Below, piece after piece: positions 1-5,680 of a DNA stretch of 5,680 nucleotides. This stretch comes from Minisyncoccota bacterium (lineage in GTDB: Bacteria; Patescibacteriota; Minisyncoccia; UBA6257; JAKLIH01), in assembly GCA_028691405.1 (NCBI GenBank), contig JAQUZI010000028.1:1-5680 (forward strand). The letters are read 5' to 3'. Each line of letters begins with the position of its first letter. Position 1 is the stretch's first letter. The translations under genes and the position numbers were made by a program. Below the pieces are notes generated by a model. The model did no database searches. It saw only the letters and a list, made by a program, of their open reading frames with translations, and was not told the DNA's origin.

Positions 1-303
1 GGTTTTAATGTCGAAAAAGCTATGGATGGGGAAGAGGCTTTTGAATTATTAAAAACAATAAGACCTGATTTAATTCTTCTTGATTTAATTTTACCAAAAA
101 GAAATGGTTTTGAATTTTTAGAATTATTAAGAAATGATCCTAATTTTAGTAAAACACCTGTTATTATTACATCTAATTTAGGCCAAGATACTGATATTGA
201 ACGTGGTAAAAACTTTGGAGTTATTGAATACATTGTTAAAAATAGATTATCAATTGATGAATTAATTGATAAAGTCAGTTCTGAAGTTAAAAAACTAGCT
301 TAA
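1..303 (+). CDS. CheY-like response regulator receiver protein (5' end outside window)
   Basis: The frame is open from base 1 and ends at TAA 301-303, so about 100 C-terminal residues are visible and the true start lies upstream. An ATG at base 22 falls inside the domain and is not the start. Numbering from base 1, the phospho-acceptor Asp is D28 in 'LLDLILP', the switch Ser is S58 in 'TSNLGQ', and the conserved Lys is K80 in 'YIVK'. The acidic pocket of strand 1 is missing because it is off the window. The chain ends soon after the last receiver helix, so no DNA-binding output domain follows: this is a stand-alone receiver, or the end of a protein with an N-terminal partner. The 'SNLGQ' stretch after strand 4 is common in Patescibacteria receivers (established pattern, recalled). 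A cognate kinase is not visible. It contains no TGA codon. The next gene starts 10 bases downstream, suggesting co-transcription. Confidence 0.9.
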   Translation, partial: GFNVEKAMDGEEAFELLKTIRPDLILLDLILPKRNGFEFLELLRNDPNFSKTPVIITSNLGQDTDIERGKNFGVIEYIVKNRLSIDELIDKVSSEVKKLA

Positions 304-313
304 AAAAATAATT

Positions 314-1027
314 ATGCATTTATTTAAACAATATCTAAATGATATTTACAATATTTTCAAATCTAATTGAAAGAGTTTTTTAATTATTGGTTTTATTTAT
401 CTATTAATATTTGCTTTACTTGCTCCAAGTTTTGAACCAATGGTATATGATAATTTAGAAACAAAATTAGAAACAATTATTACTACTAAAACAAATGCTG
501 AAATAGGTCAATTTTTAATGGTAAGCTTTTTAGCTTTGCTTGCTATAACTATTGTTATTACTTCTATTCATAATTTTTTTGTTTTTGTTTTAGTTAAAGG
601 CATAGCAAAATCAAAATTTCATTATCTAGAAATACTTAGAAGTAATTTCAAATATTTTTTAAAAATACTTTTATTTAGTGCTTTAAAAGTTTTAGTCATA
701 TTTTTTGGTATTTTATTCTTTTTAATCCCAGGCATATATTTTACTTTCATATTTTGTTTTGCACTTCCAATCATGGCTAAAGAAGATTTATCAATTATAT
801 CATCCATTAAAAGAGCAATGGAAGTTTTCAAAAAAGATTGATGGAGAAACATATTACTTATTGTATTTCTTAAAGTAATAATTTTTGCCGCTATGATTGC
901 ATTCTCAATTATTAAAATAAATGGGCTTGTAATGTTAGCCGATCTATTCTTTACCACTGGTTTAATTTATTTATTGATTTACAATCCAATTAAACCAAAA
1001 CAAATTTTAATTAAGGAAAATGAATAG
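314..1027 (+). CDS. Multi-pass membrane protein, GPDPase-membrane-domain/YciC-like, read through two TGA codons
   Basis: ATG 314 to TAG 1025-1027 gives 237 residues if TGA at 368-370 (W19) and 839-841 (W176) are read as Trp; under the standard code the gene would be in three pieces. Hydrophobic segments lie at about 21-38, 67-96, 114-137, 140-154, 179-200 and 208-225, so roughly six membrane passes. The pattern of a helix ending in 'LIPGI' (137-141), a loop with 'KED' (156-158), then 'SIKRAMEVFKKDWW' resembles the membrane domain of the glycerophosphodiesterase/DUF975/YciC type, where a Trp is usual after the lysine-rich turn. No catalytic domain is attached, so no reaction is claimed; it is an integral inner-membrane protein of unknown role. 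The start at 314 is chosen because it precedes a short amphipathic N-terminus and follows the previous stop by 10 bases. Its last eight bases overlap the start of rmuC. The family label is tentative; the gene itself is well supported. Confidence 0.8.
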
Positions 1028-2063
1028 CTTGTATTTCATTTTAATTCTATCCGTATTTTTTATTATTAACGTTGGGTTAATAATTGGTTTTATAATATAT
1101 TTTAAAAACAATTTAAATAAAAGCAATACTGACGAAAAACAAGATGAAAAATTATTAAATCTTGAAAGACATTTAACTGATTTAATGATAAATCAATTAA
1201 ATAATGTTAATACATCTGTTACAACTACTACTAAAAATATTAATGATCAAATACAAAATTTTACACGTGAAACAGTAAAAGTTCAAGAATTTTTAAAACA
1301 AACTAATACTAAAATGGAAGACATTTCTAGTTTTCAAGATTTGTTTAAAACCCCTAAATTAAGAGGGGAATGAGGTGAAGGACAACTCTACCATTTATTA
1401 TCAGAATATTATCCTTCTGAATTATTTGAAAAACAATATGGATTCAGTAATGGTGAAAAAGCTGATGCTGTTTTTAAATTACCAGATAATAAACTATTAT
1501 CTATTGATTCTAAATTTCCATTAGATAATTTTAAAAAATACATGGAAACACAAAATGATAGAGAAAGAAATGAATTTAAAAAACTATTTATTGGTGATGT
1601 TAAAACATTAATTGATCAAATATCAACTAAATATATTTTACCTTCAGAAAATACAGTTGATTATGCTTTAATGTATATTCCCGCTGAAGCAATTTATTAT
1701 GAAATTATTAATCATTTAGATAGAGAATTTAGTATCATGAAATATGCCTGAGGTAAAAAAATTATCATTACTTCACCTAATACTTTATTCCTAACTTTAC
1801 GTATTATTGAACATTGATATCAAGATACTAAATTATCTGAAGAGACACACAATATTATTAAAAAATTAAATTTGATTATTAAAGATGCTAATTCTTTAGA
1901 TGATAGTTTTAGAAAATTAGGAAAACATTTATCTGATACAAATTCTGCTTTTGAAAATTCTCAAAAAAGATTAGAATTAATGAATAAAAAAGCAACTAAA
2001 TTAGTTGATTTTTCAAACCAAAAAGAAGATCAAAAAGAATTAAATAACTCAGAAAACATTTAA
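1020..2063 (+). CDS. rmuC: RmuC-family DNA recombination protein, read through three TGA codons
   Basis: ATG 1020 to TAA 2061-2063 gives 347 residues with TGA at 1371-1373 (W118), 1749-1751 (W244) and 1815-1817 (W266). The order is a single N-terminal membrane helix (residues 4-28), a polar, probably coiled-coil region (about 35-115), and the RmuC catalytic-like core (about 115-300). Core motifs are 'RGEWGEGQL' (W118), 'IDSKFPLDNF' (162-171), and 'AWGKKIIITSPNTL' (243-256), followed by 'RIIEHWYQD'. The C-terminus is again charged and helical. The family is related to restriction-endonuclease-like nucleases and limits inversions or rearrangements at repeats in E. coli; the membrane anchor suggests action on the cytoplasmic face. 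Its start overlaps the upstream stop in ATGAATAG, indicating translational coupling. An AAGGA at 1013-1017 is only two bases from the ATG, too close for a classic ribosome site. This gene gives the strongest evidence for TGA=Trp. Confidence 0.93.
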
Positions 2064-2083
2064 AAAATTTTTAAGAATATATC

Positions 2084-3373
2084 ATGCCTCAATCTTTTAT
2101 TATCAATGGTGGAAAATCTTTAAAGGGAAGTATCAATGTTTTTGGTAGTAAAAATGCCACTACTCCAATTCTTTCAGCTTCATTACTTTCAAAAGAACCA
2201 AGTGTAATATCAAACATCCCTTTGATTGAAGATGTTTTAAATCTTTTAAATATTATTGAAAGTTTAGGCGCCAAAGTTACTTGAATTGGACCAAAGACTG
2301 TAAAAATTGATCCATCAGATTTAAATTTAAAACACCTTGATCAAAAATTAATTAAAAAAATTAGATCTTCAGTTTTATTAATTGCCCCATTATGTGCTCG
2401 TTTTAAAAATTTCCAACTTATGCAACCAGGTGGTTGTTTAATTGGTGTTCGCCCCGTTGATACTCATTTTGAAGCATTAGCTGATTTAGGACTTGAAACA
2501 AAAGCAAATAATGGTTTTTATCATTTTAAATACAATCCAACTAAAACAAAACAAGAGGTCATATTAAAAGAATTTAGTGTTACAGCTACTGAAAATGTTT
2601 TGATGTTAGCATCAACTTTACCACAAACAACAATAATAAAAATAGCTGCTATTGAACCCCATGTTTTAGATTTAGTTTCTTTCTTAAATAAAATGGGGGC
2701 TAAAATTAAACATCTACCAAATCATTCTTTTGAAATTACTGGCAATCCTAATCTAAAAGGAGTTAAAAAACATGATATTATACCTGATCCAATTGAGGCT
2801 GGTAGTTTTATTATTCTTGGCGTTGCTTGTAAAAGCAATTTAAAGGTAAGAAATGTTAGACTTGACCATTTAGAAATTGTATTTAAAAAATTAAAAGAAT
2901 TTAATGCTAAATTTAATTTTGAATTACAAGACAAGCAAAAGAAACTATATACCGTTGAAATACTACCTTCAGATATAAAAGCTGTATCAAAAGTTCAAAC
3001 ATTACCATATCCTGGTATTCCAACTGATCTTCAATCAATTTTTGGCATTTTAGCTACCCAAGCTAATGGCACAACAATTATTCAAGATCCAATGTATGAA
3101 GGCAGATTAAAATATGTTGATGAATTAATTAAAATGGGAGCTAATGCTATTATTGCTGATCCTCATCGAGCATTAATCGTTGGTCCATCACCACTATATG
3201 GCCAAGAAATAATATCTTACGATTTAAGAGCTGGTATGTGTTTAATTATTGCTGCTTTAATTGCCAAAGGCCAATCAAAAATTAATAACATATATCAAGT
3301 TGATCGTGGTTATGAAAAAATAGATGAAAGATTAAAGCTTATTAATGCCGATATTAATCGAGTTGACAATTAG
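2084..3373 (+). CDS. murA: UDP-N-acetylglucosamine 1-carboxyvinyltransferase (MurA), read through one TGA codon
   Basis: ATG 2084 to TAG 3371-3373 gives 429 residues, normal for MurA, when TGA 2282-2284 is read as W67 ('AKVTWIGPKTVKID'). The enzyme transfers enolpyruvate from PEP to UDP-GlcNAc in the cytoplasm, the committed step of peptidoglycan synthesis. Visible active-site elements, aligned from memory to E. coli, are K23-N24 in 'GSKNATTPIL', R94 in 'IRSS', the loop 'PGGCLIGVRPVD' with catalytic C118 and R123, the general-base Asp D315 in 'YPGIPTDLQ', 'DLRAG' (R382), and R408 in 'DRGYEKI'. Both inside-out alpha/beta barrel domains are complete. The active-site Cys, rather than Asp, predicts the usual fosfomycin-reactive form. 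It lies 20 bases after rmuC with no terminator between them and only a weak AAGA upstream as possible ribosome site. Its presence means the organism makes, or at least begins, a peptidoglycan wall. Confidence 0.97.
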
Positions 3374-3391
3374 ACTTTTTTAAAGTAAACT
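3363..3391 (+). promoter_or_regulatory. Candidate sigma70-type promoter for mreB
   Basis: TTGACA at 3363-3368 is a perfect -35 box, followed by a 17-base spacer and TAAACT at 3386-3391 (4 of 6 to TATAAT). Transcription would start near 3398, leaving a leader of about 26 bases before the GTG start of mreB. The -35 box is inside the last codons of murA (V-D-N-stop). This is the only intergenic gap over 20 bases in the window, which fits a second transcription start, but such matches can arise by chance in AT-rich DNA and in coding sequence. Confidence 0.45.
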
Positions 3392-3423
3392 ACCCCTAAT
3401 TAACTAAAATTTAAATTAATATT

Positions 3424-4431
3424 GTGTTTATACGAAAATTAGGTATTGATCTTGGAACAGCTAATACTGTTGTCTTTGTTCCACAAAAGGGAATAATCAT
3501 TAATGAGCCTACTGTTGTTGCTGTCTCAACAGACAACAATCAAGTTTTAGCTATTGGAAATGATGCAAAAGATATGGTTGGTAGAACTCCAGAATTAATT
3601 AAAACATACAAACCATTAAAAGATGGCGTTATTGCTGATTATAAAATAACAAAAGCTTTATTACACTATTTTGTTAGCAAAGCATTAGGTAATCTTCGTT
3701 TTGTTAAACCTGATATTATTATATCTGCTCCATGTGGTATTACTTCAACTGAAAGAAGAGCAATTGTTGATGCCGCTAAAGAAGCTGGTGCTAAGAATGT
3801 ATTTGTTGTTAAAGAACCAATCTTAGCTGCTTTAGGTGCTAATATACCTATTAATGAAGCTTCTGGGAATATGGTTGTAAACATTGGTGGTGGTACAGCT
3901 GAAATTGCCGTTATTTCTTTAGGCGGTATTGTTTCTTATGCTTCTATCCGTGTTGCTGGTAATAAAATGGATGCAGCTATTACTGACTATATTAGAAAAA
4001 AATACAATATTGCTATTGGTGAAAGAACGGCTGAAAATATTAAAATTAATATTGGCTCAGCCATAACAGTTAAAACAAAGGATGAATATGAAATTACCGG
4101 CGGAGACCTTTCCGAAGGACTACCTAAAAATTTAAACATTAATTCTAATGAAGTAGCTGAAGCATTAACCAATGTATTAAAAGAAATGGTTCAAGCTATA
4201 AAAAATGTTTTATCTGAAACACCACCAGAATTAGTTGCTGATATTATGCAAAGAGGTATGTTCTTAACTGGTGGCAGTGGTTTACTTAGAAACTTAGATA
4301 CATTAATTACTCGTGCTACTGGTGTTCCTGTTTATGTTGCTGACGATGCCTTGTTTTGTGTAGCAAAAGGCACCGGTATCATTTTAGAAAATCTTGATTT
4401 GTACAAACGTAGTTTAATGAACTATAAATAA
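3424..4431 (+). CDS. mreB: Rod shape-determining actin-like protein MreB
   Basis: GTG 3424 to TAA 4429-4431 encodes 335 residues, full length for MreB. It is an actin-fold ATPase that polymerises at the inner membrane and guides the elongation machinery for the cell wall. Motifs in order: phosphate-1 'LGIDLGTANT' (6-15, D9), 'TSTERRA' with the probable catalytic E110, 'KEPILAALGA' (connect-1), phosphate-2 'NIGGGTAEIAVISLGG' (153-168), 'GERTAENIKINIGSA', and the adenosine motif 'FLTGGSGLLRNLD' (280-292). The GTG start is chosen because it yields the usual 'MFIRKLGIDLG' N-terminus; no suitable ATG lies upstream and no Shine-Dalgarno sequence precedes it. CGA encodes the conserved Arg 4, so CGA is still Arg here. 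The protein has no Trp codon, so it is open under either code. It follows murA, both serving wall growth, and likely has its own promoter at 3363-3391. No mreC, mreD or rodA is in the window. Confidence 0.97.
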   Translation: MFIRKLGIDLGTANTVVFVPQKGIIINEPTVVAVSTDNNQVLAIGNDAKDMVGRTPELIKTYKPLKDGVIADYKITKALLHYFVSKALGNLRFVKPDIIISAPCGITSTERRAIVDAAKEAGAKNVFVVKEPILAALGANIPINEASGNMVVNIGGGTAEIAVISLGGIVSYASIRVAGNKMDAAITDYIRKKYNIAIGERTAENIKINIGSAITVKTKDEYEITGGDLSEGLPKNLNINSNEVAEALTNVLKEMVQAIKNVLSETPPELVADIMQRGMFLTGGSGLLRNLDTLITRATGVPVYVADDALFCVAKGTGIILENLDLYKRSLMNYK

Positions 4432-4436
4432 CAATT

Positions 4437-5387
4437 ATGGATCTTTTATTAAATGATTTAGTAAAAAGTTTTTTAACTGAAAGATTAAAAGATGATAGTA
4501 ATTTAAATCAAAGTTTGCTTTTTTGAGGTGAATCAGACTTAGGAAAACTAACTACAGCAAAACTATTTGCTAAAAGCATATTATGTAGTAATAATAAGTT
4601 AGGTGGCTGTAATGATTGTGAAAACTGTAAAGCAATAAATAACAACTGGCATCCAGATTACTTGCTTATAGATACTGACAATGACAATATTGTTGTTGAT
4701 GATACTTCACCAATTTTTAAATTCTTTTTATACAAACCACAACTTAGTAAAAAAAGAATATTAATAATCAATGATTGCGAGAAATTAAACCTTACAACAC
4801 AATCTTCTTTATTAAAGCTTTTAGAAGAGCCAAAAAATGATTTTTTAATTATTCTTGTTTCTTCTAATCCTCAGAAATTATTAAAAACAATTAGATCCCG
4901 TGTTATTCCTATTCGTTTTACTAAGCCATCAAAAAAAGAATTAATATCTTTTATTGAATCAAAATATCAAAAAGATATTAAAAATTTAGATTATTTAATT
5001 GATTTAGCTGAAGGTAAGCCAGCGAAATTAATTAATTTCATTGAAAACCAATCATCATCAAAATTAAAAGAAAGCAATATTCAAATATATAAAAATATAT
5101 TAAAAAGTAATTTTGTTAAACAATCAAGCATTATTAAAGATATTGTTTCTAATTTAAAAGAAAAAGATGAGCTAAAAAATCTTTCAAAAAAGAATTATCT
5201 AAAAACGCTTGTAAATGATTGATTGAGTTTTATAGAAAACGAATTGTATGTATCAATTAAAAACAAAGAAGATTTAAAAAAGAAACAAAAACAATTTAAG
5301 AATGCATTACAATTATTGCAATACATAGATGCATATAATGCTAATTATCGATTATTACTTGAAACATTCTGCTTAACAACATTTTAA
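4437..5387 (+). CDS. holB: DNA polymerase III delta-prime subunit (clamp loader), read through two TGA codons
   Basis: ATG 4437 to TAA 5385-5387 gives 316 residues with TGA at 4524-4526 (W30) and 5220-5222 (W262). Delta-prime is the rigid stator of the clamp loader that places the beta clamp on DNA. The AAA+ domain begins with a P-loop-like 'GESDLGKL' (31-38), where Leu replaces the usual Ser/Thr after Lys. Next comes the zinc module with C50, C58, C61, C64, then 'HPDY' (72-75), a Walker-B-like 'RILIINDCEKL', 'SLLKLLEEP', and sensor-like 'TIRSRV' (152-156). The trans-acting arginine-finger motif SRC is here SRV (S154-R155-V156). The remaining 130 residues form the helical lid and collar region, with 'NDWLSF' around W262. 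The weak P-loop fits delta-prime rather than the active ATPase DnaX. It starts five bases after the mreB stop with no clear ribosome site. TGG is also used for Trp here (W71), so both codons coexist. Confidence 0.9.
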
Positions 5388-5396
5388 ATTATATAT

Positions 5397-5680
5397 ATGG
5401 ATCAAAATATACAAATAATAATTAAAAAAATAGTTAAAAGAGCAATTGATCTTTATCTAAAAGATAAGTCAATTTTAGATATTGATAATGAGCCATTTGA
5501 TAATGAATATTTTGATAAAAAAATAGGCGTATTTATTGAAATTGTAGATAATGATGAAACTATTCTATCTCTTGGTAATGTTGAACCTGAATTAAAAATT
5601 TTAAATAATTTAATATTTGTATTAATTAGCACTATTAAATATCTTGATGAACAATATGTAGAAAAATTAAAAAACAACGA
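5397..5680 (+). CDS. Partial protein, possibly a divergent AMMECR1-like domain (3' end outside window)
   Basis: An ATG at 5397, nine bases after the holB stop, opens a frame with no stop to the window end: 94 codons plus two bases. The visible part reads as an N-terminal helix ('KKIVKRAIDLYLKD', 10-23), an acidic linker, a beta strand 'IGVFIEIVDND' (43-53), 'LSLGNVEPE' (57-65), then another helix. This order resembles the start of the AMMECR1 family, in which a helix ending in 'AIe.Yl' is followed by 'GvFV.l', the RGCIG motif and a 'pt/pe' turn. The RGCIG hallmark is absent: the matching place has 'LSLGNVEPE'. The family's own function is poorly known, so no reaction is claimed. The frame, base composition and tight spacing support a real gene in the same transcription unit as holB; the family assignment is an inference from pattern only. 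Confidence 0.7.
   Translation, partial: MDQNIQIIIKKIVKRAIDLYLKDKSILDIDNEPFDNEYFDKKIGVFIEIVDNDETILSLGNVEPELKILNNLIFVLISTIKYLDEQYVEKLKNN

Noticed and set aside
1351..1373. Perfect CCCCT/AGGGG stem with an 8-base loop ending two bases before the in-frame TGA at 1371, resembling a recoding signal such as a selenocysteine or readthrough element.
   Set aside because: The G-run encodes the conserved Arg-Gly-Glu of RmuC, bacterial SECIS elements lie downstream of TGA, and seven other TGA codons lack any such stem. A general code change explains all eight.
3374..3386. ACTTTTTTAAAGT as a murA terminator hairpin.
   Set aside because: The stem is only five mostly A-T pairs with a three-base loop and no following T-run, too weak to call a terminator.
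368..5222. UGA=Gly code as in Gracilibacteria/Absconditabacteria.
   Set aside because: Gly would break RmuC RGxWGE and the other Trp positions, while all conserved Gly sites use GGN. The HolB site at 4524 alone would be ambiguous.
314..5387. Pseudogenes or sequencing frameshifts, since four genes are broken by TGA under the standard code.
   Set aside because: The frame is unchanged across every TGA, all motifs are intact, lengths are normal, and the only in-frame stop triplet ever met inside a gene is TGA.
622..5677. Minus-strand open frames at 622-957, 2089-2274, 2722-2934, 3666-3884, 3987-4172 and 5453-5677.
   Set aside because: They lie opposite well-supported + strand genes, show no recognisable domains, and look like products of AT-rich antisense reading.
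1..5680. Mycoplasma or Spiroplasma origin suggested by low G+C, TGA=Trp and MreB.
   Set aside because: MurA with a complete active site, RmuC and a CheY-like receiver are not expected in those wall-less bacteria, and the protein style is CPR-like; a tree would settle it.

Overview
The window is very AT-rich (about a quarter to 30% G+C by eye) and densely coded. All genes are on the + strand, with gaps of 5 to 50 bases and one 8-base overlap. Protein style points to a Patescibacteria (CPR) bacterium, probably close to Parcubacteria/Paceibacteria. The receiver domain carries the 'SNLGQ' and 'YIVK' signatures common in that group, and the MreB and RmuC sequences have a strongly Parcubacteria-like flavour. 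This placement rests on remembered family patterns, not on a search.

The main feature is the genetic code. Four of the six complete or near-complete genes (membrane protein, rmuC, murA, holB) are interrupted by in-frame TGA, eight in total, and no gene ends in TGA. Every visible stop is TAA or TAG. Joining the frames across TGA gives full-length proteins of normal family size. At the diagnostic sites the residue must be tryptophan, for example the RGxWGE motif of RmuC. TGA is therefore read as Trp (code-4 style), not as Gly as in Gracilibacteria/Absconditabacteria. A Mycoplasma-type origin, the usual explanation for UGA=Trp, is argued against by murA, rmuC and a response regulator.

Layout: 1-303, C-terminal part of a CheY-like receiver protein; 314-1027, multi-pass membrane protein; 1020-2063, RmuC-family protein; 2084-3373, MurA, first committed step of peptidoglycan synthesis; 3374-3423, the largest intergenic gap, with a good sigma70-type promoter whose -35 box lies inside the murA 3' end; 3424-4431, MreB, GTG start; 4437-5387, DNA polymerase III delta-prime subunit; 5397-5680, start of a protein that may be a divergent AMMECR1-like domain, cut by the window end.

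The genes look like one or two transcription units mixing cell envelope (murA, mreB, membrane protein), DNA maintenance (rmuC, holB) and signalling. Most starts have no recognisable Shine-Dalgarno sequence. No RNA gene, mobile element, CRISPR array or long repeat was seen.
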